Shown: positions 1 through 5,925 of the stretch, piece after piece
How the letters are laid out: each line of letters opens with the position of its first letter
Position numbering within the stretch: the stretch's first letter is position 1
Assembly: GCA_036505275.1 (NCBI GenBank)
Contig: DASXTS010000283.1
Location: forward strand, 1-11,095
Origin: DASXTS01 sp036505275
Lineage (GTDB): Bacteria > Actinomycetota > Actinomycetes > Mycobacteriales > Pseudonocardiaceae
DNA length: 11,095 nucleotides
Direction of reading: 5' to 3'
Position numbers and translations under genes: made by a program
Notes under the pieces: model-generated
Told to the model about the DNA's origin: nothing
What the model saw: only the letters and a program-made list of their open reading frames with translations
Databases searched by the model: none

Positions 1-10
1 ATTCGCCCAT
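1..10 (-). CDS. gluC: Probable 5' end of glutamate ABC transporter permease gluC (partial, runs off the window)
   Basis: Reading the minus strand from base 10 gives ATG-GGC-GAA (M-G-E) before the window ends. An AAGGG ribosome-binding site lies at 21-17, six bases before the ATG, which is ideal spacing. The gene would follow gluB in the same direction. In actinobacterial glutamate operons (gluABCD) the next gene after the binding protein encodes the first permease. Only three codons are visible, so the identity rests on context and the good start signal, not on protein similarity. Confidence 0.4.
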
Positions 11-29
11 CCCGTGCCCTTAGCTTGAC

Positions 30-77
30 GGTCCGGGTGGATGCACCATCTGGCGCGAAGGTCCATCCAGCCCGGCC
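30..77 (-). promoter_or_regulatory. Possible intercistronic hairpin between gluB and gluC
   Basis: An imperfect inverted repeat pairs 33-43 (CCGGGTGGATG) with 64-75 (CATCCAGCCCGG), with one bulged base, a loop of about 20 nt and a two-base extension at 30-31/76-77. No T-run follows on either side, so it is not a standard Rho-independent terminator. It sits between the gene for an abundant binding protein and the presumed permease gene. In other ABC operons hairpins in this position reduce downstream expression or protect the upstream mRNA. That role here is inferred. Confidence 0.3.
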
Positions 78-84
78 GGAATCA

Positions 85-132
85 TTGCTGGAATTAGTGC
101 TGGAGTCAGTGCTGGAGTCAGTGCTGGAGTCA
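85..132 (-). repeat. 12-bp tandem repeat covering the gluB stop codon
   Basis: Three perfect copies of GTGCTGGAGTCA (plus strand) run 97-108, 109-120 and 121-132. A fourth, degenerate copy is at 85-96. On the coding (minus) strand each unit reads TGA CTC CAG CAC, and the first TGA is the gluB stop at 132-130. Because the unit is 12 bp, the same frame meets TGA, TGA, TGA, TAA and TGA in succession. This looks like slippage duplication of the gene end. Confidence 0.85.
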
Positions 133-1026
133 GTACCGCTCGACCTTCGGCGGCGTGGCCGGCGAGCCGGACTTGCCAAGGGTCGCGTCGTAGATCGACT
201 TCCAGGTGCCGCCGCTGATCGCCGCCTCGAGAATGTCGTTGATCTTATCGCGGAGCGCCTTGTCGTTCTTGGCGAGGCCGATGCCGTACTTCTCGGTGGA
301 GAAGGTCTTGCCGACCACCTTGAACTTGTCCGGCTCCTGCGCGGCGTAACCCTTGAGGATGGCGTCGTCGGTGGTGACCGCGTCCACTTCCTTCTGCGAC
401 AGCTTGGTCACGCACTCGGAGTAGGTCTTGAACTCGACGATGTTGGAGTCCTCGGTCAGCTTCTGGTCGCGCACCCGCTGGATGGGCGTCGAGCCGGTCA
501 CCGAGCAGACCTTCTTGCCCTTGAGGGTGTCCGGGCCGGTGATCGAGGTGTCGTCCTTGCGCACCAGCAGGTCCTGGCCGGCGATGAAGTACGGGCCGGC
601 GAAGGCGATCAGCTCCTTGCGCTTGTCGGTGATCGAGTAGGTGCCGACGTAGTAGTCGATGTCGCCGTTGACGATCGCCTGCTCACGGGAGGCCGACGGG
701 ATCGGCTTGTACTCGATCTTCGTTTGCGGGTCGAAGCCGAGCTGGCCGGCGATCAGCCGGGCGATCTCGATGTCGAAGCCGGAGAACGTGCCGGTGGTCG
801 GGTCCTTCAGGCCGAGGCCCGGCTGGTCCTCCTTCACACCGATCACGGCCTTGCCACGCTGCTTCATCTTGTCGAACGTCGGCGAGCCCGCGACCGTCAC
901 GTTGGTGGCGGTGGTCTGGGTGACCGCTGGCTCGCTGCCCGGTGTCCCCGACTTGCCGCAGGCCGCGACCGTGGTGAGGGCCAGGCTGCCGGCCAGCACG
1001 CCCACCGCAAGGGTGCGCAGCTTCAT
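130..1026 (-). CDS. gluB: Glutamate ABC transporter substrate-binding lipoprotein GluB
   Basis: This 298-residue protein is the extracellular receptor that captures glutamate (or a related polar amino acid) and delivers it to the GluCD permease. It starts with a lipoprotein signal peptide: Lys-Arg n-region, hydrophobic core at about 5-20, and a lipobox V20-A-A-C23, so it should be lipid-anchored at Cys23 outside the membrane. The rest is an SBP_bac_3 type-II binding fold, with family-typical segments such as GFDIEIAR (83-90), GDIDYYVGTYSIT (121-133) and DAVTTDDAIL (215-224). Cys174 and Cys205 may form the lobe-2 disulfide common in this family. ATG at 1026 is preferred over an in-frame ATG at 1032: the AAGGAG at 1038-1033 gives six-base spacing to the former and none to the latter. 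The gene begins 11 bp after the gluA stop, so the two are co-transcribed. Its stop lies in a 12-bp tandem repeat. Confidence 0.93.
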   Translation of the reverse strand: MKLRTLAVGVLAGSLALTTVAACGKSGTPGSEPAVTQTTATNVTVAGSPTFDKMKQRGKAVIGVKEDQPGLGLKDPTTGTFSGFDIEIARLIAGQLGFDPQTKIEYKPIPSASREQAIVNGDIDYYVGTYSITDKRKELIAFAGPYFIAGQDLLVRKDDTSITGPDTLKGKKVCSVTGSTPIQRVRDQKLTEDSNIVEFKTYSECVTKLSQKEVDAVTTDDAILKGYAAQEPDKFKVVGKTFSTEKYGIGLAKNDKALRDKINDILEAAISGGTWKSIYDATLGKSGSPATPPKVERY

Positions 1027-1037
1027 CGTCATCTCCT

Positions 1038-1826
1038 TCAGTGGGTGAGGATCTTGCCAAGGAAATCCTTGGCCCTGTTCGTCTTCGGTGCGGTGAAGAA
1101 CTCGTCGGGGGTGGCGTGCTCGACGATCTCGCCCTCGTCCATGAACACGACCCGGTTGGCCGCGCGCCGCGCGAAGCCCATCTCGTGGGTGACCACGAAC
1201 ATGGTCATGCCCTCGCGGGCCAGGGTGATCATGACGTCGAGCACCTCCTGCACCATCTCCGGGTCCAGCGCGGAGGTCGGCTCGTCGAACATCATCACCT
1301 TGGGCTTCATGGCCAGCGCCCTGGCGATCGCCGCGCGCTGCTGCTGCCCGCCGGAGAGCTGCGCCGGGTACTTCTGGGCCTGGTCGGTGATGCCGACCCG
1401 CTCCAGCAGCTCCATCGCGACCTTGCGGGCCTCGGCGGACCGCATCTTGCGCACCTTGACCGGCGCCAGCATGACGTTGTCCACGATGGTCTTGTGCGCG
1501 AACAGGTTGAACTGCTGGAACACCATGCCGACGTCGGCGCGCAGCCGGGCCAGTGCCTTGCCCTCGGCCGGCAGCGGCTGGCCGTCCACCTCGATCAGAC
1601 CGGAGTCGATCGGCTCGAGCCGGTTGATGGTCCGGCACAGCGTCGACTTGCCTGACCCGGACGGCCCGAGCACGACGATGACCTGGCCCCTGGCCACCTC
1701 GAGGTTGATGTCCTTGAGCACGTGCAGCGGGCCGAAATGCTTGTCGACCCCGACGATGCGGATCATCGGTGGAGTGTCCTGCGGCCGGTCCGCGGGTTCG
1801 CCTGCCGGCTCAGCCGAAGCGCTCAT
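1038..1826 (-). CDS. gluA: Glutamate ABC transporter ATP-binding protein GluA
   Basis: This 262-residue cytoplasmic ATPase drives polar amino acid, most likely glutamate, import through GluB-GluCD. All ABC motifs are present: Walker A GPSGSGKST (54-62), Q-loop in VFQQFNLF (102-109), signature LSGGQQQR (157-164), Walker B VMMFDEP (177-183), D-loop SALDPE (185-190) and the H-loop histidine H214 in VTHEMGFA. This pattern is that of the GlnQ/GluA polar amino acid subfamily. ATG at 1826 is the first start. It is preceded by a TANNNT box (1838-1833) ending six bases upstream, as in leaderless actinobacterial genes. ATG at 1766 (residue 21, MIRIVGVDKHFG) is where the conserved domain begins and is an alternative, but it lacks a clear ribosome-binding site. 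The gene is divergent from miaB, a neighbourhood also known in Corynebacterium. Confidence 0.93.
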   Translation of the reverse strand: MSASAEPAGEPADRPQDTPPMIRIVGVDKHFGPLHVLKDINLEVARGQVIVVLGPSGSGKSTLCRTINRLEPIDSGLIEVDGQPLPAEGKALARLRADVGMVFQQFNLFAHKTIVDNVMLAPVKVRKMRSAEARKVAMELLERVGITDQAQKYPAQLSGGQQQRAAIARALAMKPKVMMFDEPTSALDPEMVQEVLDVMITLAREGMTMFVVTHEMGFARRAANRVVFMDEGEIVEHATPDEFFTAPKTNRAKDFLGKILTH

Positions 1827-1832
1827 GGCGGC

Positions 1833-1838
1833 ACCCTA
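1833..1838 (-). promoter_or_regulatory. Candidate -10 element of gluABCD promoter (leaderless)
   Basis: The minus strand reads TAGGGT at 1838-1833, fitting the actinobacterial TANNNT -10 pattern, followed by GCCGCC and the gluA ATG at 1826. Transcription starting about seven bases downstream would begin on the ATG itself, giving a leaderless mRNA. No good -35 hexamer is visible at 16-18 bp. Short motif, so tentative. Confidence 0.35.
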
Positions 1839-1904
1839 ACCGCCGACAACGCCGCGGTGGCCGCAGATGCGGGTGCTGTGACCGCACCGGTACCTGGCGA
1901 CGCC

Positions 1905-1910
1905 TACGCT
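1905..1910 (+). promoter_or_regulatory. miaB: Candidate -10 element of the miaB promoter
   Basis: TACGCT fits TANNNT and lies 22 bases before the miaB GTG, leaving room for a short leader that contains the AAGGGG ribosome-binding site at 1921-1926. The flanking bases (CGACGCCTACGCT) closely resemble those before the regulator gene at 9048 (CGACGCCTACACT). No convincing -35 is seen. Confidence 0.35.
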
Positions 1911-1932
1911 TGGGCGGCGAAAGGGGTGAGCG

Positions 1933-3465
1933 GTGTCCCGCAGCTACCAGATCCGCACCTACGGCTGCCAGATGAACGTGCACGACTCCGAGCGGCTGGC
2001 CGGCCTGCTGGAGTCGTCCGGCTGGGTGCGCGCGGCTGCCGATGACGACGCCCCCGACCTGGTGGTGTTCAACACCTGCGCGGTGCGGGAGAACGCCGAC
2101 AACCGCCTCTACGGCAACCTCGGGCACCTCCGACCGGCGAAGACGGCGCACCCGGAAATGCAGATTGCGGTGGGCGGCTGCCTGGCACAGAAGGACCGCG
2201 GCGAGATCGTCCGCCGGGCGCCGTGGGTGGACGTGGTGTTCGGTACCCACAACATCGCGTCGTTGCCGGTGCTGCTGGAGCGGGCGCGGGTGCAGCAGGC
2301 CGCTCAGGTGGAGATCCGCGAGGCGCTGGAGGTGTTCCCGTCGTCGCTGCCGGCACGCCGCGAGTCGGCGTACGCGGGCTGGGTGTCCATCTCCGTCGGC
2401 TGCAACAACACGTGCACGTTCTGCATCGTGCCGGCGCTGCGCGGCCGGCAGCTCGACCGCCGGCCGGGGGACATCCTGGCCGAGGTGCGGGCGCTGGTGG
2501 CCGACGGAGTGCTCGAGGTGACCCTGCTCGGCCAGAACGTCAACTCGTATGGAGTCTCATTCGGGGCCCGTTCGGCGTTCGCCGACCTGCTTCGTTCCTG
2601 CGGCACCGTGGCGGGTCTGGAGCGGCTGCGGTTCACCTCACCGCACCCACGGGACTTCACCGACGACGTGATCGCGGCCATGGCGCAGACCCCGGTGGTG
2701 TGCCACCAGCTGCACATGCCGCTGCAGTCCGGCTCGGACGCCGTGCTGCGGGCCATGCGCCGCTCCTACCGAGCCGACCGCTACCTCGGCATCCTGGGAC
2801 GCGTGCGGGACGCCATGCCGGATGCGGCCATCACCACGGACATCATCGTCGGCTTCCCCGGCGAGACGGACGCCGACTTCGAGGCGACCCTGGACGTGGT
2901 GCGGGCCGGGCGCTTCGCCGGAGCTTTCACGTTCCAGTACTCGCCACGGCCGGGCACCCCGGCGGCATCGATGGATGGCCCGGTGGCCCGCGAGGTCGTG
3001 GCCGAGCGGTACCAGCGGCTGGTGCAGGTGCAGGAGGAGATCTCCTGGGAGCTGAACCGCGGGCTGGTGGGACGCGAGGTCGAGGTGCTGGTCGCTGCGG
3101 GCGAGGGGCGCAAGGACGCGGCGACGGCGCGGATGTCCGGCCGGGCGCGGGACGGCCGGCTGGTGCACTTCACGCCGGTGGGCCCCGCCGTTGAGGCCGC
3201 GGTGCGGCCGGGCGACGTGGTGCGCGCCGTGGTCAGCTACGGCGCGCCGCACCACCTGGTGGCCGACGGCCCGTTGCTGGCCCACCGGCGCACGCCGGCC
3301 GGCGATCACCACGAGGCAGGCCTTCGGCCCGGTGGTGCTCCGGCCGTGTCGCTCGGCCTGCCGAGCGTGGGTCCGCGCGCTGCGATACCGCTGCCTGTAC
3401 CGATGCCCGTACCGCTGCCTGCGCCGGCCGCGGATGCCGGCTGCGGGCTGGGGGCCGGCCGATGA
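1933..3465 (+). CDS. miaB: tRNA-2-methylthio-N6-dimethylallyladenosine synthase MiaB
   Basis: MiaB is a radical-SAM methylthiotransferase that converts i6A37 to ms2i6A37 in tRNAs reading UNN codons. The 510-residue product has the N-terminal UPF0004 domain, with auxiliary-cluster cysteines C12 (YGCQMN), C49 (NTCAVRENA) and C83 (GGCLAQ). The radical-SAM cluster motif is C157-N-N-T-C161-T-F-C164, followed by GQNVNSYG, the LHMPLQSGSD segment and IIVGFPGE. A TRAM RNA-binding domain covers about 375-447. The GTG start at 1933 is set by AAGGGG at 1921-1926 with six-base spacing. About 60 residues beyond TRAM form a low-complexity tail ending in a Pro-rich repeat (486-497); it is not needed for the fold and looks lineage-specific. 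The stop overlaps the next gene's start (ATGA). MiaA, the preceding enzyme of the pathway, is encoded in the same window. Confidence 0.95.
   Translation: MSRSYQIRTYGCQMNVHDSERLAGLLESSGWVRAAADDDAPDLVVFNTCAVRENADNRLYGNLGHLRPAKTAHPEMQIAVGGCLAQKDRGEIVRRAPWVDVVFGTHNIASLPVLLERARVQQAAQVEIREALEVFPSSLPARRESAYAGWVSISVGCNNTCTFCIVPALRGRQLDRRPGDILAEVRALVADGVLEVTLLGQNVNSYGVSFGARSAFADLLRSCGTVAGLERLRFTSPHPRDFTDDVIAAMAQTPVVCHQLHMPLQSGSDAVLRAMRRSYRADRYLGILGRVRDAMPDAAITTDIIVGFPGETDADFEATLDVVRAGRFAGAFTFQYSPRPGTPAASMDGPVAREVVAERYQRLVQVQEEISWELNRGLVGREVEVLVAAGEGRKDAATARMSGRARDGRLVHFTPVGPAVEAAVRPGDVVRAVVSYGAPHHLVADGPLLAHRRTPAGDHHEAGLRPGGAPAVSLGLPSVGPRAAIPLPVPMPVPLPAPAADAGCGLGAGR
3388..3423 (+). repeat. 12-bp tandem repeat encoding the Pro-rich MiaB tail
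   Basis: Three imperfect 12-bp units, read in the miaB frame, encode PLPV, PMPV and PLPA (residues 486-497). The DNA units differ at only a few bases. They lie in the C-terminal extension, outside the catalytic and TRAM domains, so drift or slippage there would be tolerated. Confidence 0.75.
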
Positions 3466-3953
3466 GCGAGCCGGAGCGCACCCCATCCGACGACGAGCTC
3501 GCCGCGCTGCGCGCCGAGATCGACCAGGTGGAACGCGACGTGGTCGGCCACGTCGAGCCCGGCCGGTGGGCCATGGTGATCGCGTTCGGTGCGTTCGCGC
3601 TGCTCGTCGCGGCCGTGCTGCCGTGGGTCGGGCCGTACAGCGGCTGGGAGGTGCTGCTCGGCCGGGCCGCCGCCGAGTACCGGATCGGCCTGCTGCCCCG
3701 GTTGTTCGCGGCCAGCTCGCTGTTCTTCGGCGTGCTGCTCTCCGCGGTCACCCTGTTCACGAGGCGGTGGGGGCTGGCCTGGCTGTGCGCGCTCGGTTCG
3801 GCGTTCTCGGTGGTCCACGGCCTGTGGGCGGTCTGGTCCCGGCAAACGGCACCGGTGGCGGCCGGCCCGGGCGCCGGCATGGTGCTCGCCCTGCTCACCA
3901 TGATCGTGCTGGCCGTCCAGTGGCTGCGCCTGGCGTTCTCGAGGCCGACCTGA
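3462..3953 (+). CDS. Rv2732c-like four-helix membrane protein of unknown function
   Basis: This 163-residue protein has a charged cytoplasm-type N-terminus with a short helical stretch (about 9-28, rich in Glu/Asp/Arg), followed by four predicted membrane helices at about 36-56, 80-99, 103-125 and 138-158. No enzymatic motif is visible. The position immediately after miaB, with an ATGA start/stop overlap (3462-3465), matches the Rv2732c gene of Mycobacterium tuberculosis, which I infer to be its orthologue from synteny and topology. Translation is probably coupled to miaB. The function is unknown, and co-translation with a tRNA modification enzyme does not by itself imply a shared role. Confidence 0.8.
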   Translation: MSEPERTPSDDELAALRAEIDQVERDVVGHVEPGRWAMVIAFGAFALLVAAVLPWVGPYSGWEVLLGRAAAEYRIGLLPRLFAASSLFFGVLLSAVTLFTRRWGLAWLCALGSAFSVVHGLWAVWSRQTAPVAAGPGAGMVLALLTMIVLAVQWLRLAFSRPT

Positions 3954-3983
3954 GTACACGGCAGCGCCCTGGTACCGCTATCG

Positions 3984-4018
3984 GTCCGTGATCCATCTGT
4001 CCGTGATCTATCTGTCCG
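3984..4018 (-). repeat. 15-bp tandem repeat at the 3' end of the DUF349 gene
   Basis: GTCCGTGATCCATCT (3984-3998) and GTCCGTGATCTATCT (3999-4013) differ at one base, and a partial third copy (GTCCG) follows at 4014-4018. Read on the coding (minus) strand the single difference turns TGG (Trp) into the TAG stop of the DUF349 gene (4010-4008). After that stop the frame would continue ITDRWITDR before another TAG. The repeat occupies most of the 54-bp gap between the two convergent genes. No terminator hairpin is visible in this gap. Confidence 0.8.
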
Positions 4019-5552
4019 CTACGGCCTGTTCTGCGGCGGCGAGCCACTCGCGCCACTGGGAGGCCTGCTCGTCGGCGCGCCTGGCGCGGCGCTCGTCTCC
4101 GGCCGCGCGGGCCTTGGCGGCCTGCGCCTCGAACTGCTCGACGCGCTCCCGGAACTGCTCGACGCGGGCCTGCGCCTCGGGATCGGTGCGCCGCCACTGG
4201 GCATCCGCGGCACCGCGGACCCGCTCCTCGATGGCGCGCAGCCGGTTCTCCAGCTCGCGCATCCGCTCCCGCGGCACGTGCCCGATGGCCTCCCAGCGTT
4301 CCTGAATGCGGTGCAGCGCGCCGCGGGCGGCCTCGAGATCGCCGGACGGGTTGATCCGCTCGGCCTCGGCGAGCAGCTGCTCCTTGCGGTGGGCGTTGTC
4401 GACCAGCTCGGAGTCACGCTCGGTGAACGCCGAGGACCGGTGGGCGAAGAAGGCGTCCTGCGCGGCCCGGAACCGCTGCCACAGCGCGTCGTCGGCGTCC
4501 TTCGGCGCCCGGCCGGCGGCCTTCCAGTCGATCATGAGTTGCTTGTAGCGGCCGGCGGTGGCACCCCACTCGGTGGACTCGGCCAGCTCCTCGGCCTCGG
4601 CGACGATCTCCTCCTTGCGGGTCTTGGCCGCGCCGCGCTGGCGGTCCATCTCGGCGAAATGCGAGCCCCGCCGGCGGTTGAACGCGTCCCGCGCCTTGCC
4701 GAACCGCTTCCAGAGCGCGTCGTCGGCCTTGCGGTCGACGCCGCGGATCGTCTTCCACTCCTCCAGGATCGCCCGCAGCCGGTCGCCGGCGCTCTTCCAC
4801 TGGGTGGCCTCGACCGCGATCCGCTCCGCCTCCTCGACCAGCGCCTGCTTGCGCGCGGTCGACTCGGCACGGGCCGCGTCCTTGGCCTGCCGCGCGGCCC
4901 CGAGCGCCTGCTCGGCCCTGGCCAGCAGGTAATCCAGCTTGGCGGCCAGGCCGACCACGTCGCCGACCACGTGCGCCTCGTCCAGCCCCTGGTGCAGCTG
5001 GCGGATGGTCGTCATGGACTGCTTGGGATCACCGTGCCCGCTGGCCAGCCTTGTGGAGATCAGATCGACCTCGGTCAGCAGGTCGTCGAACCGGCGGGCG
5101 AAATGCGCGAGCCCCTCGGCCGGCTCGCCGGCCTGCCACGAGCCAACAGCGCGCTCACCGTCGGCGGTACGGACGAACACCGTGCCGTCCGCGTCCACCC
5201 GGCCCCATTTGGCCGGGTCGGCCAGCGCGGAACGCACCACCGGCGGGTGCTCCGGCACCGCGGCCTGCGGTTGCTGGACAGCCGCTGCGGCGGGTGTGCT
5301 GGTGGTGGCCGGGGTGGGGCCGGCTGAGTCGGCGGCTGCGGCGGGGTCGGCGGCGTGGTCGGCGGCGTGGTCGGCGGCGTGGTCGGCAACCGGGTCGGCG
5401 ACGGCGGAGGGGTTCGCGGTGGCCGGGCCGGCAGCCGGGGCCACTCCATTGTCGTGCGGGACGGGCGGCTGGCTCACCTGCATCGCGCTGGCCGGCTGCT
5501 CGGTGCTGGCTGCCTCTTCGGTCTGCTGCTGGGTCGTCGGTTGGTCCGTCAT
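4008..5552 (-). CDS. DUF349-repeat protein (Rv2731-like), function unknown
   Basis: This 514-residue, probably cytoplasmic protein has three parts. Residues 1-105 are low-complexity, rich in Ala, Pro and Gln, and include three perfect HAAD repeats (58-69). Residues 106-230 form a conserved region containing WGRVDADGTVFVRTADGERAVGSWQ-type sequence. Residues about 230-455 carry three DUF349 helical repeats (approximately 230-305, 307-383 and 385-455), recognisable by W..(G)...R...DDALW.RF...D.F patterns. A charged coiled-coil-like end follows (455-514). ATG at 5552 is chosen over an upstream in-frame start at 5648 because AGGAGG lies at 5564-5559, six bases away, and the upstream extension is Arg/Thr-rich and non-conserved in appearance. 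The gene faces its two upstream neighbours convergently, as Rv2731 does in M. tuberculosis. No catalytic motif is seen and the role is not known to me. Confidence 0.85.
   Translation of the reverse strand: MTDQPTTQQQTEEAASTEQPASAMQVSQPPVPHDNGVAPAAGPATANPSAVADPVADHAADHAADHAADPAAAADSAGPTPATTSTPAAAAVQQPQAAVPEHPPVVRSALADPAKWGRVDADGTVFVRTADGERAVGSWQAGEPAEGLAHFARRFDDLLTEVDLISTRLASGHGDPKQSMTTIRQLHQGLDEAHVVGDVVGLAAKLDYLLARAEQALGAARQAKDAARAESTARKQALVEEAERIAVEATQWKSAGDRLRAILEEWKTIRGVDRKADDALWKRFGKARDAFNRRRGSHFAEMDRQRGAAKTRKEEIVAEAEELAESTEWGATAGRYKQLMIDWKAAGRAPKDADDALWQRFRAAQDAFFAHRSSAFTERDSELVDNAHRKEQLLAEAERINPSGDLEAARGALHRIQERWEAIGHVPRERMRELENRLRAIEERVRGAADAQWRRTDPEAQARVEQFRERVEQFEAQAAKARAAGDERRARRADEQASQWREWLAAAEQAVADR
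5346..5381 (-). repeat. Perfect 12-bp x3 tandem repeat encoding HAAD
   Basis: GTCGGCGGCGTG is repeated three times without mismatch. On the minus strand each unit encodes His-Ala-Ala-Asp (residues 58-69 of the DUF349 protein). Related VAD units flank it. It lies in the disordered N-terminal region, where copy number may vary between strains. Confidence 0.9.
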
Positions 5553-5570
5553 TGCCGGCCTCCTGTTGGT

Positions 5571-5588
5571 ACCCGCACGGGTGCGGGT
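5571..5588. promoter_or_regulatory. Palindrome just upstream of the DUF349 ribosome-binding site
   Basis: ACCCGCACGGGTGCGGGT has perfect 8-bp arms (ACCCGCAC / GTGCGGGT) around two bases. It ends seven bases upstream of the AGGAGG that serves the DUF349 gene (5564-5559). It could be a repressor operator or, in RNA, a tight stem in the 5' leader. With a two-base loop an operator is the easier reading. The binding partner is unknown. Confidence 0.4.
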
Positions 5589-5635
5589 GGCCGTCCCGAC
5601 GCGGGTGTCCGCGCGGTTGCGGCCATGCGCTCGGC

Positions 5636-5655
5636 GGGGACCGGCCAAGGTCCCC
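5636..5655. promoter_or_regulatory. Inverted repeat in the DUF349/miaA divergent region
   Basis: GGGGACC at 5636-5642 and GGTCCCC at 5649-5655 are perfect inverted repeats around a six-base spacer. The site lies in the 181-bp non-coding stretch between the divergent DUF349 gene and the short ORF before miaA. No T-tract follows, so a terminator is unlikely. An operator or leader hairpin for the minus-strand gene is possible. Confidence 0.35.
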
Positions 5656-5697
5656 CCGTGAAGCCGAATTCAAACAGGTCGACGGCCGCTCCGGTAC

Positions 5698-5725
5698 CTG
5701 AACCGGGCGGATCCGGCACTACCGT
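5698..5725 (+). promoter_or_regulatory. Candidate promoter of the remnant-miaA-dapF operon
   Basis: A -10-like TACCGT lies at 5720-5725. A weak -35-like CTGAAC lies at 5698-5703, 16 bp away. A start site about 7-9 bases downstream would fall at or just before the GTG at 5734, giving a leaderless transcript. That fits the absence of a ribosome-binding site in front of that ORF. Confidence 0.4.
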
Positions 5726-5737
5726 CACACGGTGTGA
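5725..5737. promoter_or_regulatory. 13-bp perfect palindrome overlapping promoter and start codon
   Basis: TCACACGGTGTGA is a perfect palindrome (TCACAC / GTGTGA around one G). It begins at the last base of the candidate -10 and covers the GTG start at 5734-5736. A protein bound here would block transcription of the miaA-dapF unit. The half sites resemble CRP-type TGTGA/TCACA, but in the opposite order and with the wrong spacing for a normal CRP/GlxR site. Confidence 0.4.
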
Positions 5738-5925
5738 TTCGTTCGATGGCCGTGCTCCCGCAGCCGCCGCTGCTGGTCCCCGAGCTGGTCGGTGCGGCCG
5801 CTGACGAGGTGCAGTCGCTGCGCACGGCCTGCAAGCAGGCGGTGGGCCGGCTGGCGGCACCGCGGTGGCACGCGATCGGGGTGGACGAACGCGGGCTCCA
5901 CGTCGCGGTTTGGACGCCACGGTGA
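5734..5925 (+). CDS. Short remnant of a class III extradiol dioxygenase-like gene (Rv2728c-like), upstream of and coupled to miaA
   Basis: This ORF encodes 63 residues. The first ~45 (AVLPQPPLLVPELVG, then LRTACKQAVGRLA, PRWHAIGVD) match what I know of the N-terminus of the class III extradiol dioxygenase subunit B-like proteins found before miaA in actinobacteria (Rv2728c in M. tuberculosis, about 230 residues). The end (HVAVWTPR) resembles the extreme C-terminus of the same family. The simplest reading is an in-frame internal deletion of roughly 500 bp that joined the two ends. The product is too short to keep the enzyme fold, and the N-terminal His/Pro active-site region is not accompanied by other metal ligands. 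GTG at 5734 has no ribosome-binding site and may be leaderless; ATG at 5746 is an alternative. Its TGA overlaps the miaA GTG (GTGA, 5922-5925), so it may survive as a leader ORF that brings ribosomes to miaA. Confidence 0.6.
   Translation: MIRSMAVLPQPPLLVPELVGAAADEVQSLRTACKQAVGRLAAPRWHAIGVDERGLHVAVWTPR

Noticed and set aside
25..1839. A 604-codon open frame on the plus strand
   Set aside because: It lies entirely opposite gluA and gluB, whose products have complete family motifs. Its translation is Leu/Arg/Asp-rich low-complexity sequence typical of an antisense frame in GC-rich DNA.
2638..3486. A 282-codon open frame on the minus strand opposite miaB
   Set aside because: It is a shadow of miaB; the product is His/Arg/Gln-rich with no family resemblance.
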